The notes below the pieces were generated by a model that did not search any database, had not been told where the DNA came from, and was given only the letters and a program-made list of their open reading frames with translations. From Methylomonas methanica (GTDB taxonomy: Bacteria > Pseudomonadota > Gammaproteobacteria > Methylococcales > Methylomonadaceae), in the NCBI GenBank assembly GCA_001644045.1, contig LUUF01000063.1:19213-83212 (forward strand): a stretch of DNA of 64,000 bases, read 5' to 3'. The stretch's first letter is position 1, and the number at the start of each line of letters is the position of its first letter. Positions 1 to 6,559 of this stretch are shown piece by piece. The translations under genes were made by a program, and so were the position numbers.

Positions 1-167
1 TTGTGGGCGCCTAAAAACGCCAACACATCGCGTAAGTGATCCTTGCGAAACACATAGGGTTTTTGCGCCGGTACATAGGCGTTTTGTCCTCGTTTGAAAC
101 CTTCCACTTTCATGGAAGCAGGGGCCTGAATGCCGAAGGTGTCGGCGATGGAATAGGATTGATACAT
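1..167 (-). CDS. CobS-like AAA+ ATPase, N-terminus only (cut by window edge)
   Basis: Only the first 55 residues are present; the gene runs off the left edge. The ATG at 167 follows a GAGGAG ribosome site. The segment reads MYQSYSIADTFGIQAP, then VEGF, YVPA and YVFRKDHLRDVLAFL. This spacing of FGI, a VP motif and Y-x-F resembles the N-terminal region of CobS-type MoxR AAA+ ATPases. Such a cobS-like gene accompanies the bet/exo genes in SXT/R391 elements, and the neighbours here fit. The Walker motifs would lie outside the window, so the identification rests on a short match plus context. Its role in conjugative elements is not established. Confidence 0.5.
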   Translation of the reverse strand, partial: MYQSYSIADTFGIQAPASMKVEGFKRGQNAYVPAQKPYVFRKDHLRDVLAFLGAH

Positions 168-202
168 GGTGAGCTCCTCGAGGACTAGCCTCAGAAAAAC
201 AA

Positions 203-218
203 GGGGCGCACCAGCCCC
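203..218 (-). promoter_or_regulatory. Leader hairpin upstream of the cobS-like gene
   Basis: GGGGC (203-207) pairs with GCCCC (214-218) just ahead of the ribosome site of the partial gene. It belongs to a series of hairpins that precede every gene of this module. Confidence 0.4.
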
Positions 219-243
219 GAGGGGTAATGAGCCCCAACGGGTG

Positions 244-266
244 TTAAAACCCTGGCAAACCAGGGT
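244..266 (-). terminator. Hairpin with short U tract after the 70-aa gene
   Basis: ACCCTGG (249-255) and CCAGGGT (260-266) form a perfect 7-bp stem with a four-base loop. On the minus strand it is followed by TTTAAC. It lies directly downstream of the 70-aa gene and could act as a weak terminator or processing site. Confidence 0.45.
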
Positions 267-276
267 AGATAGAAAA

Positions 277-489
277 TTAACGTAACTGCATGACGCAGTA
301 CATCGCCCATTCGGCACGGGCCAACAGCTCCCGATCCATCAAGCGCAGGATGCGCTGAATGTCACTTCTCAAACCGGGGTCTGAAAGTTGACCGTGCAGA
401 TCCAGCAACAAACGCTTTTTGGCCTGAATGTCATTGCTATGCGCAACGTTCAACCAGCCGTGCAAGGTTTTCCAAAAGTCGTGATTCAT
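277..489 (-). CDS. Hypothetical protein, 70 aa
   Basis: I do not recognise this family. The start chosen is the ATG at 489 because AAGGAGG lies five bases upstream; an in-frame TTG at 504 overlaps that Shine-Dalgarno sequence and is less likely. The protein is small, soluble and probably helical (MNHDFWKTLHGWLNVAHSN, then many Leu, Arg and Glu residues), with no signal peptide or membrane segment. It lies between the exonuclease gene and the cobS-like gene on the same strand and follows a long structured leader, so it is probably part of the conjugative element's recombination module. Confidence 0.55.
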   Translation of the reverse strand: MNHDFWKTLHGWLNVAHSNDIQAKKRLLLDLHGQLSDPGLRSDIQRILRLMDRELLARAEWAMYCVMQLR

Positions 490-524
490 AATGACCTCCT
501 TCAATGATTAAAAGGGGTCATCGA

Positions 525-555
525 GTCCCGTAAAGGTGATGAACCCCAACGGGAC
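525..555 (-). promoter_or_regulatory. Leader hairpin upstream of the 70-aa gene
   Basis: GTCCCGT (525-531) pairs with ACGGGAC (549-555), a perfect 7-bp stem. It sits between the conserved RNA element (568-640) and the AAGGAGG site of the downstream gene. Confidence 0.45.
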
Positions 556-567
556 AAACTAAACACA

Positions 568-640
568 CCAGGCTTGACGCACCTGGCACACGAGGCAAAG
601 GCTCATGCCGCTTAACAACGGAACGCCGGTCGAAACCGGA
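568..640 (-). ncRNA. Four-hairpin structured RNA element, copy 1
   Basis: The minus strand folds into four consecutive hairpins: CCGGT-TTCG-ACCGG (639-626), CCGTT-GTTA-AGCGG, ATGAG/CTCGT, and CCAGG-TGCGTCAAG-CCTGG (586-568). A second copy at 4016-4090 keeps the 9-nt last loop and the CGTTCCGTT/TTAAGCGGC linker, but differs in the stems by compensatory changes. In both copies the middle stems pair with G-U wobbles on the minus strand and would have A-C mismatches on the plus strand, so the RNA is read on the minus strand. It lies in the leader of the 70-aa gene. Bases 641-829, up to the exonuclease stop, show no further gene. Confidence 0.6.
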
Positions 641-829
641 TTCGGGATTCCAGGAAGGGAATACCTGAACGATGCGGGTTTTGGGTTGGACTTTTAAAAG
701 CCCAGCCTAAAACCGACATGCCTAAACTGAAGGATTCCATGAGGTGTCCGGCGTCAACACTCTTGGCCGGTCGTCAATCAATGAACATCCCGTAACCACC
801 AGGGTTACAGGATGTCTTGAAACGAACCC

Positions 830-1831
830 TCAAAACCAAAAGTCCACACCCGCCAGGTCTTTCAAGGCTTGGGCATCGAACGGCACTTCGGCATGTTTAC
901 CGTCGTCATCCCGGCAGGTCACGCGAACTCGCGTGGCAGACGGTTTACGATAGAGTTCCAGTGCCGCAGCCTGAACATCCGGTTGCAAGGCGTGAAGTGC
1001 TGCCTTGTAATCGATAGAACCCTGGCTTTGAAAACGGCTGATCCGCAACCCGGAATGCTCTGCGGCCACGTAATCAGCCATTAGCAACACCAACGAGTTT
1101 TCAATGGCCGCCTGATTAGCCTCCAAGGTGGCTAGCTCCGCTTTCAAATCCGCGATTTTCACGGCACGATTGCGATAACTCGCCGCCAGTTGTTGCCATT
1201 GCTGCTCCGCATGACCTTTGGGTAAATACAAATCGCGTTCAGGATCCTTAGACGGCTCCTTTTTGGACTTGACCGCTGACCAGAAATCCATCGCTGTATC
1301 GACCAGTTGGGTAAGAAAAATCTCATCCCGCTGAATTTCAAACTCGATGTCCTGGCCTTGGTGGTAGAAAAACAAAAAGCCGCGTTGCGCTTCGGACACC
1401 AGCAGTTGCTGTTGCACCTGGCACCAATAGAGTTGATAGGCCTCGGACGCTTCCCGATTCAACAGCACATCCAAAAACGTGGTCTCGTGCGGACATTTGA
1501 TTTCCACGGGCTCATTCGCGTCGGACAAGCCGTCGAACGATGCCCGCATCAAGGGGTACTGTTCCGACTCGCCGCACAGCGGCAACAACATCAGCTCGTG
1601 TTTATCCTCGAAGCGTTGCAAAGCCTCGGGTTCTTGCTGGATACCGGCGCGGATCAACGGGTTGTTGTCCAGGCTGGCTTCCAGCACCAGTCCGATCTTT
1701 TCTGCCCACAACCTCCAGGGTTTTTTGTACGGCGAGTGGTTCATGACGATGGCCGCTTCACTGGCACTGACGCCTTGTGAACGCCAGTGCCGCCATGCGG
1801 TGGACCGTTGCGAAACGTCGATGACCTTCAT
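830..1831 (-). CDS. exo: YqaJ/lambda-type 5'-3' exonuclease (Exo partner of Bet)
   Basis: The protein of 333 aa starts MKVIDVSQRSTAWRHWRSQG, the typical opening of the YqaJ viral recombinase fold. Visible active-site signatures are RAGIQQEPEAL (Gly and Glu of motif I), RASFDGL (Asp), EIKCPH (the E-x-K core) and QLYWCQVQQQLLVS (the Gln-rich helix). These exonucleases resect double-stranded ends to expose single strands for an annealase. The bet gene about 430 bp upstream is the expected partner, as in SXT/R391. The ATG at 1831 overlaps the previous stop as ATGA, implying translational coupling. An in-frame extension further upstream is rejected because it lies inside the preceding gene. The C-terminal third (from about residue 200) is a charged extension with no recognised motif. 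Confidence 0.85.
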   Translation of the reverse strand: MKVIDVSQRSTAWRHWRSQGVSASEAAIVMNHSPYKKPWRLWAEKIGLVLEASLDNNPLIRAGIQQEPEALQRFEDKHELMLLPLCGESEQYPLMRASFDGLSDANEPVEIKCPHETTFLDVLLNREASEAYQLYWCQVQQQLLVSEAQRGFLFFYHQGQDIEFEIQRDEIFLTQLVDTAMDFWSAVKSKKEPSKDPERDLYLPKGHAEQQWQQLAASYRNRAVKIADLKAELATLEANQAAIENSLVLLMADYVAAEHSGLRISRFQSQGSIDYKAALHALQPDVQAAALELYRKPSATRVRVTCRDDDGKHAEVPFDAQALKDLAGVDFWF

Positions 1832-2163
1832 CGTGAAAATCCGGTCAACTGCACCTGACAACCGAAGCGCACCGTCTCGATACCGAGCTTGTGCAACTGG
1901 TTCTGGCAACGCCGTGCCCAATGGCCATCGCCGAACAGCAACAGCAGTTCGTCTTGCGCCGGCAGACACACGCCGCCAAAACTCTCGGCCAGTGACGTCA
2001 GTTCCGGTTGGCTCAAGGTTTGCGGATTGGGTTCATTGCACTGGGGTCGCCACAGACGTTCCAGAAAGCCCCGGCCATGACGGCGTAACACCGTGGGTGA
2101 ATCGTAACGTTGCCAGTCGGTATGACAGGGCACGCGGTTTAATGATTGATCGTTTGTGTTCAT
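1828..2163 (-). CDS. Hypothetical protein, 111 aa, coupled to exo
   Basis: I do not recognise the family. The start has a clear AGGAGAGG ribosome site five bases upstream. The C-terminal half reads LLLLFGDGHWARRCQNQLHKLGIE, suggesting a compact alpha/beta fold, and there is no signal or membrane segment. The gene lies between bet and exo and ends in an ATGA overlap with exo. That points to a function in the same recombination pathway, possibly as an accessory to the exonuclease; this is inference from position only. Confidence 0.55.
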   Translation of the reverse strand: MNTNDQSLNRVPCHTDWQRYDSPTVLRRHGRGFLERLWRPQCNEPNPQTLSQPELTSLAESFGGVCLPAQDELLLLFGDGHWARRCQNQLHKLGIETVRFGCQVQLTGFSR

Positions 2164-2183
2164 GACCTCTCCTGAAAAATGAA

Positions 2184-2224
2184 GAGCGTCATGTCCTACC
2201 CCGTGGGCGAATCATGACGCCCTC
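2184..2224 (-). promoter_or_regulatory. Leader hairpin upstream of the 111-aa gene
   Basis: GAGCGTCATG (2184-2193) pairs with CATGACGCCCTC (2213-2224), a stem of about 9 bp with a small bulge, roughly 20 bases ahead of the ribosome site. It is one of the hairpin leaders of this module. Confidence 0.4.
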
Positions 2225-2257
2225 GTGGGTGGTTAAAGAATTAGGGATGACAGTGTT

Positions 2258-3307
2258 TTAAGCTGCGTGCCCCAGAGTTTGACGAGCCTGATTCATCGCC
2301 ATGTCTTTCGCGGTCAATGACGGCCTGCCAGTGTTGTCGGTTTGTTCCTGGGCTGGTGTTGCCTTGGGTTCAACTTGCGATACTTTGTCCAACTCGACCA
2401 AGGCAAAGGTCAGATCGATGCCTTTAAACTTTTGGTGGGCATAGTCGTAGGCTGCTTTCCAGGCACCGGCTGCAGCGGTACGACGTACCAGCTCAGCGAC
2501 GGCTTTTTGCACCTTGGGATGGATTTGCGACACGTCGATCACGTGCGGCGTTTGCTCGGATGATCCAGAAAACCAATCACCCGCTTGGCCAACATCGGTT
2601 TCCCAATGCGTCGCCTCGCCATCGATCACCGAACCGTCGACAACATCATCGAGCGTTTTGCCATCCATTTCCTCGGCGGCATAACCGCATTCCTCCGGAA
2701 AGGCTGCACGTAAAGACGCCGCTTTACCGCATTTGGACAATTGCCCCTTGGGGCGCTTGATCCACATGGCGGTTGGGACTTGCGAGTTTTTACCACCAGC
2801 CGTGCTATAAGCCTCCAGCCAATAGACTTCCTCGGTAAAAGCACAACGTTTGCCGCCGACGATCCGGTACACGGTGACCGCCACCCATTCGGGAAAAGTC
2901 ACGGTGACGCTGGACTCTTGCCATTGTTCGTTGTCATCCTTGTAGCGACCGGTAAAAGTCTTGGTAACATCAGGGCCCCAGACGGGTCTGTCCATGCCTG
3001 CCCAAACACCGGTTCGGGATGCGGTAGTCTGGATTTCCATGATGGACGGCCAGACGGTTTCGACATTGCGGCCTAAAGCGGCACTCCACATCGGAACGAT
3101 ATGCACCGGTTTTTTGAAGATGTCGAGCTTGCGGGCCTTGCAATAATCCAGCGCCATCAGAATGGCTTCCGGGGTTTTGGCCGTGGGAAAAGTGACTTCG
3201 GTCAACACTTTCCAGGATTGCTCCGACAGACCGTAGCTTTGCTGGACAACTGCCGGCATCGGCAAGTCACGGGTTTTGGGTAAATTGTTGCGGTTGTTTT
3301 GGCTCAT
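2258..3307 (-). CDS. bet: Bet/RecT-family single-strand annealing protein
   Basis: The protein of 349 aa matches the Bet family of RecT-like annealases. Recognisable stretches are LTEVTFPTAKTPEAILMALDYCKARKL, FKKPVHIVPM, VETVWPSIMEIQTTASRTG and MWIKRPKGQLSKCGKAASLRAAFPE, all typical of the core. It coats single-stranded DNA made by Exo and anneals it to homologous strands, which in SXT-type elements promotes recombination between co-resident elements. The ATG at 3307 follows GAAGGAGAC. The gene lies between ssb and exo on the same strand. A terminator-shaped hairpin just ahead of it could adjust its level relative to ssb. Confidence 0.88.
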   Translation of the reverse strand: MSQNNRNNLPKTRDLPMPAVVQQSYGLSEQSWKVLTEVTFPTAKTPEAILMALDYCKARKLDIFKKPVHIVPMWSAALGRNVETVWPSIMEIQTTASRTGVWAGMDRPVWGPDVTKTFTGRYKDDNEQWQESSVTVTFPEWVAVTVYRIVGGKRCAFTEEVYWLEAYSTAGGKNSQVPTAMWIKRPKGQLSKCGKAASLRAAFPEECGYAAEEMDGKTLDDVVDGSVIDGEATHWETDVGQAGDWFSGSSEQTPHVIDVSQIHPKVQKAVAELVRRTAAAGAWKAAYDYAHQKFKGIDLTFALVELDKVSQVEPKATPAQEQTDNTGRPSLTAKDMAMNQARQTLGHAA

Positions 3308-3324
3308 GGTGAGTCTCCTTCAAT

Positions 3325-3366
3325 AAAAAAAGGGAACGCCATCGCCCGCCAGGGAATGGAGTTCCC
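3325..3366 (-). terminator. Terminator/attenuator between ssb and bet
   Basis: On the minus strand GGGAACTCCAT (3366-3356) pairs with ATGGCGTTCCC (3342-3332) and is followed at once by seven T residues. This is a complete Rho-independent terminator shape about 20 bases before the bet start, so it may attenuate read-through from ssb into bet. Confidence 0.55.
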
Positions 3367-3450
3367 CAGGGGGTTGAAATACCGAAACCTGAAAAGGGTC
3401 GGCGGTGTAACCGTTAAACCAATGAACGCCTATAATCGGCGCGCCGGGGT

Positions 3451-3882
3451 TTAATGGATGGGCATATCGCTGTATTCGTCATCCCAATCGTAGTCCTCGG
3501 GTGCCGCTGGCGATGATGACGAACCGTTGGCGGCTGCCGATGCGTTTGGGCGATCCAGCATCTGCAATTCAAAGGCGGCGATTTCGGTACGGTACCGCTT
3601 GTCATTTGCTTGGCCCCATTGCTGGGTACGCAAACGGCCTTCGATGTAGATCTGGCTACCTTTGTGCAAATACTGCTCGGCGGTATCGGCGAGTTTTTTG
3701 AAAAACACCACTCGATGCCATTCGGTCCGCTCCTGTTTGCCGTTTTTTGGATCGCTCCAGACTTCGCTGGTTGCCAAACGGACGGCGACTACTTTGCCGC
3801 CGTTATTGGGCATAAAGCGAACATCCGGATCGGCGCCGAGCCGGCCCAGCAAGATGACTTTGTTCACGCCGCGATTGGCCAT
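3451..3882 (-). CDS. ssb: Single-stranded DNA-binding protein
   Basis: The start MANRGVNKVILLGRLGADPD is diagnostic of bacterial SSB, followed by the OB-fold core (VRLATSEVWSDPKNGKQERTEWHRVVFFKKLADTAEQYLHKGSQIYIEGRL). The length is 143 aa. The tail is acidic (YDWDDEYSDMPIH) and resembles, but does not exactly match, the DDDIPF tip that recruits partner proteins. The ATG at 3882 is preceded by AGGAGG; the open frame further upstream lies in the hairpin leader and is not counted. The gene supplies an element-encoded SSB for the Bet/Exo system and for incoming single-stranded DNA after transfer. Confidence 0.93.
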   Translation of the reverse strand: MANRGVNKVILLGRLGADPDVRFMPNNGGKVVAVRLATSEVWSDPKNGKQERTEWHRVVFFKKLADTAEQYLHKGSQIYIEGRLRTQQWGQANDKRYRTEIAAFELQMLDRPNASAAANGSSSSPAAPEDYDWDDEYSDMPIH

Positions 3883-3954
3883 GATGACATTCCTCCTGTC
3901 GGCCGCGCCCAACTCAACGAAAACAATACCCAGCGGCGCGGCGATGGGCATGCC

Positions 3955-3987
3955 GGCGCCTCGAATCCCTGGGGGAATCGAGGCGCC
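3955..3987 (-). promoter_or_regulatory. Strong GC hairpin in the ssb leader
   Basis: GGCGCCTCGA (3955-3964) pairs with TCGAGGCGCC (3978-3987), and the stem continues inward with one mismatch. It lies between the structured RNA copy 2 and the ssb ribosome site, mirroring the arrangement at 525-640. Confidence 0.45.
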
Positions 3988-4015
3988 CGGCAGGGTTAAA
4001 CAATTAATACTCACA

Positions 4016-4090
4016 TCAGGCTTGACGCACCTGACACGCCGATGGAAAACCACCGTCGCCGCTTAAAAACGGAACGCCGACCAAAGTCGG
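4016..4090 (-). ncRNA. Four-hairpin structured RNA element, copy 2 (ssb leader)
   Basis: This minus-strand element repeats the one at 568-640. The hairpins are CCGAC-TTTG-GTCGG (4090-4077), CCGTT-TTTA-AGCGG, CGGTGG-TTTT-CCATCG and TCAGG-TGCGTCAAG-CCTGA (4034-4016). Relative to copy 1, two base pairs of the first stem and the closing pair of the last stem have changed on both sides, keeping the pairing, while the last loop is identical. It lies about 135 bases ahead of the ssb start. I cannot name the family. Confidence 0.62.
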
Positions 4091-4201
4091 ATCAAGGCGG
4101 CCATGAAAGACCAGCCGAGAAAGTCTGGGGTGAAGCGGAAGGCTGATGGCCAACCATTTCAGTTGGCGGGTATTGAAGCAGAATTATTTTGAAGAGCTTT
4201 T

Positions 4202-4231
4202 GCAGCTGACGCCGAATTCGCCATCAGCTGC
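4202..4231. promoter_or_regulatory. 30-bp palindromic operator-like site, copy 1
   Basis: The site is symmetric about 4216.5: GCAGCTGA, three bases, CGAATTCG, three bases, TCAGCTGC. An equivalent site lies at 33756-33785 upstream of traL, and both are preceded by GAAGAG and CTTTT. The site lies about 60 bp ahead of the gene at 4294 and is a candidate binding site for the element's transfer regulator. Confidence 0.5.
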
Positions 4232-4293
4232 GGACAGGTTAAAAAAAATCTGGCTTACGATCACTGCCCATTCGTCCACATCAGGAAACAGTC

Positions 4294-4962
4294 ATGTCCG
4301 AAACAGCTCCACAGCCTAAACCAGTCCCGCGCCGCGCTATCAGTCGGCCGATTTTCGAGCGCACGTTTAGCATCAACAGTGAACAAGCTATTCGCGTCAT
4401 TCGGAACAGTTACCACCGGTTGATGGTGTCCTTGTACGCAATCGACGTTATCCTGCGCATCATTGGTCGGGAGGAAACCGTTGATGAAATCGAAAGCCTC
4501 GTCAGTCAGATGATTGCCGAATGCGCGGAGCAACTGCAGCAGGAAAAAAGTCGACTGGAAAAACTCAAGGCTGACAACGGCATCAATGAAACGCCGACCT
4601 ACACGCACCCCAGGGAATTTGTGGCGAAAATTGCCTCACCGCAGATTGCGCAATTCGTCGAGTTGATTCGGTTGCTGGATCATTTGATGATCGTGATGGA
4701 CACTTTGTGGCTGTGCCAAGTTATCTCTAACAAACATTGCATTGCGGCACGCCTAGAGTGGCAGCAGCGGTTGCAGCGACTAGCCAATAAAATTGTGACG
4801 ATGGAACGGCATGCGCACCGGGCAGCGTATGAGCAAGGACATGGGGAAGAAGTGCGACTGGCCCGTCAGGAATCTGGACTGTTGGATGAGCCAGTGAAAC
4901 TTTCCAAAGATGATGACTCATTGGTTGATGAGGCCGACTTATATAAGTGCGGTGCGCAATGA
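4294..4962 (+). CDS. Conjugative-element protein, DUF1845/PFL_4669-like
   Basis: The protein is 222 aa. The N-terminal region PRRAISRPIFERTFSINSEQAIRVIRNSYHRLMVSLYAIDVILRII resembles DUF1845 proteins found in integrative conjugative elements and IncC-type plasmids, where the relative AcaB takes part in transfer regulation. The rest is strongly helical and charged, with no signal or membrane segment. The ATG follows AGGAAAC. It is the first gene reading rightward from the divergent region with the 30-bp palindrome, which would suit a regulatory gene. Family assignment is from memory of the motif; function is inferred. Confidence 0.5.
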   Translation: MSETAPQPKPVPRRAISRPIFERTFSINSEQAIRVIRNSYHRLMVSLYAIDVILRIIGREETVDEIESLVSQMIAECAEQLQQEKSRLEKLKADNGINETPTYTHPREFVAKIASPQIAQFVELIRLLDHLMIVMDTLWLCQVISNKHCIAARLEWQQRLQRLANKIVTMERHAHRAAYEQGHGEEVRLARQESGLLDEPVKLSKDDDSLVDEADLYKCGAQ

Positions 4963-5159
4963 GCGTTAATCCGTGTGAAATATGCATGAGCGTTTCGTTA
5001 TCCGAACAGGAGGATTGGGACTAGCCGCAATTTCTAAAGCGAGCTGGATTTGCTGATTTTCGTAGTAACGCAGTCGATGATGAGGAGGCTTATAGCATGA
5101 TAGCGGCTGCGGAAAAGCTCGAAAGTAACTTGGCGGCAATTGGCTATAGCCCATGCTAG
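4959..5159 (+). pseudogene. Small ORF interrupted by one in-frame amber codon
   Basis: An ATG overlapping the previous stop (ATGA) opens a frame MSVNPCEICMSVSLSEQEDWD that ends in TAG at 5022-5024. The same frame then continues PQFLKRAGFADFRSNAVDD and onward for 44 more residues to a TAG at 5157. The coupled start, continuous frame and protein-like composition suggest one 66-residue gene broken by a single nonsense change, or read through. I do not recognise the product. Nothing else is evident up to the next gene. Confidence 0.45.
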
Positions 5160-5249
5160 CAAGCCATGTCGGTAATTACTTAGTTGTTAGAATTTCGATC
5201 AATACAGTACTATCAGTGCTTTATTATTATTTTATTCTCGAGATCAAGG

Positions 5250-5792
5250 ATGTCCCAAGCAAAGCTGGCTTTCGATTATTCAATTAAGGATGCTGAGGAG
5301 CTGCTAGCTCATTTTGACGCAATCAACACCAATCCGCCACCGGCAAACGCTGAGGTTTTAAAACGAGCAGGTCTGGTAATGGCACTTACTGCCTGGGAAA
5401 CTTATGTCGAAGATCGCATAACTGAAGCGATGAATATCCGTTTGGGGGCTGTGGCTGGCAGCTATGTCGGCGACTTCATACACAAAAAGCTCCATCAAGA
5501 CCTAAAGCAATTCCATAATCCTAGCTCGGACAAAACCAAACGCCTCTTCCAAGAGTATGTCGGAATCGACGTAACCTTGGGTTGGACATGGGCCAATACC
5601 GATCCTGAGCGTGCTCGAAAGTCCTTGAACGACTGGATCTCTAAACGAGGCGATGCCGTTCATCGGTCGAAACCCATTAACAACGGCTCACCGCAAGCAC
5701 ATTTGATACGACGAGACGAACTCGAAAAAGTCATTCGTTTCATCAAAGAATTAGTCAAGGCAACGGATGCTAATTTGGATGCGAATCTCTAA
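5250..5792 (+). CDS. HEPN-domain protein, RiboL-PSP-HEPN-like (putative RNase)
   Basis: The protein of 180 aa has the layout of the RiboL-PSP-HEPN family: VLKRAGLVMALTAWETYVEDRITEA in the first half and RKSLNDWISKRGDAVHRSKP later. The sequence RGDAVH matches the R-x4-H catalytic signature of HEPN ribonucleases. Such proteins act as toxins or abortive-infection factors, often in defence islands, which fits the neighbourhood. The ATG at 5250 was chosen because the homologous region begins there; the frame is open further upstream but carries an unlikely hydrophobic lead. The ribosome site (AAGG directly before ATG) is poor. No antitoxin nucleotidyltransferase is adjacent. Confidence 0.65.
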   Translation: MSQAKLAFDYSIKDAEELLAHFDAINTNPPPANAEVLKRAGLVMALTAWETYVEDRITEAMNIRLGAVAGSYVGDFIHKKLHQDLKQFHNPSSDKTKRLFQEYVGIDVTLGWTWANTDPERARKSLNDWISKRGDAVHRSKPINNGSPQAHLIRRDELEKVIRFIKELVKATDANLDANL

Positions 5793-5909
5793 TTAAGCTG
5801 AACATACGGCGATAAGAAACCATGATTCAATTCAATACCAACTCAAATGGATCACAGATTTCATTTGACCTTATGGCTGCAGGTTCGGTGCGTATTTAGC
5901 CAAAATAGA

Positions 5910-6548
5910 TTAGTTGCTGGTAGATGCCGATGCCAATGCATTGCAAACAAGCTGCCCACCAGAATTCCTGGCAGCGCTCCAAAAAACCAATAGTTCCGTC
6001 AGAACAATACTCCAATAAAATGCCCAGTTGACATCAGGTTTGAAGTACAGCCCAGCAATAATAAATGCCCCGAGGAATAGATAAGCTAGTGATGTCAGAT
6101 CTCTGAACATTAACCACATGCGATGCGCATGGGAAACCGCTGGGACTTTTTCGTGTTTCTTGAATATTCGATACCAAACCTTGTTTTCAATTTCTGGCGT
6201 TAAAGACCATTGATCTTGCAACTCAGGGATTTCTGCCTTTAATCGATCATAATCTACTCGCATGTCGCGTTGGGCATAGATTGAAAATGCTCGGTGACCT
6301 GGTGCTGCATAGGGCCAGCGTAAATAAACCAGTGCATCTTTAACCTGTCTTGGAAGCATTAGGCTCAATGCTCCGATGACTGCTGTCGATCCAGCTGCGG
6401 CAAGTCCAGAGAGTTTCCAGTTGGTCAGAAATGAAGCAACGATTTGAGTATCTATTTCGACCCCCTGAGAAAAAAAATACAAAAGCCCAGAGTTAATCAA
6501 TGTAACGGGTACGATACTTGGCATATTGAGCGTTTTTAACGATGGCAT
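5910..6548 (-). CDS. Four-TM membrane protein, putative effector of the E2-E1-JAB operon
   Basis: I do not recognise the family. The 212-aa protein has likely membrane segments at about residues 12-28, 46-65, 151-168 and 174-192, separated by a soluble loop of roughly 80 residues containing WSLTPEIENKVWYRIFKKHEKV. The ATG at 6548 follows AGGAGAAT and lies 12 bp after the E2-E1-JAB stop, so it is the last gene of that operon. In ubiquitin-like and CBASS defence operons the accessory gene is often a membrane-disrupting effector, and by analogy this could be one. That role is inference only. Confidence 0.6.
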   Translation of the reverse strand: MPSLKTLNMPSIVPVTLINSGLLYFFSQGVEIDTQIVASFLTNWKLSGLAAAGSTAVIGALSLMLPRQVKDALVYLRWPYAAPGHRAFSIYAQRDMRVDYDRLKAEIPELQDQWSLTPEIENKVWYRIFKKHEKVPAVSHAHRMWLMFRDLTSLAYLFLGAFIIAGLYFKPDVNWAFYWSIVLTELLVFWSAARNSGGQLVCNALASASTSN

Positions 6549-6559
6549 TCGATATTCTC

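Larger units (their letters stand above)
3883..4293. other. Gene-free divergent region between ssb and the DUF1845-like gene
   Basis: This 411-bp stretch holds the ssb leader hairpin, the structured RNA copy 2 and the 30-bp palindrome. It should contain divergent promoters for the minus-strand recombination module and the plus-strand gene at 4294. I could not assign clear -35/-10 boxes. Confidence 0.6.

Noticed and set aside
744..1084. Plus-strand frames opposite the exonuclease gene
   Set aside because: They overlap a well-supported gene in other frames and show no family features.
568..4090. The repeated hairpins could be att sites or an origin of transfer
   Set aside because: The changes between copies are paired to keep RNA stems and use G-U pairs on one strand, which DNA recombination sites would not require. 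No integrase or relaxase is nearby.
4966..5154. Minus-strand frame of 62 codons
   Set aside because: It lies opposite the amber-interrupted ORF, lacks a ribosome site and has a Pro/Tyr/His-rich chance composition.
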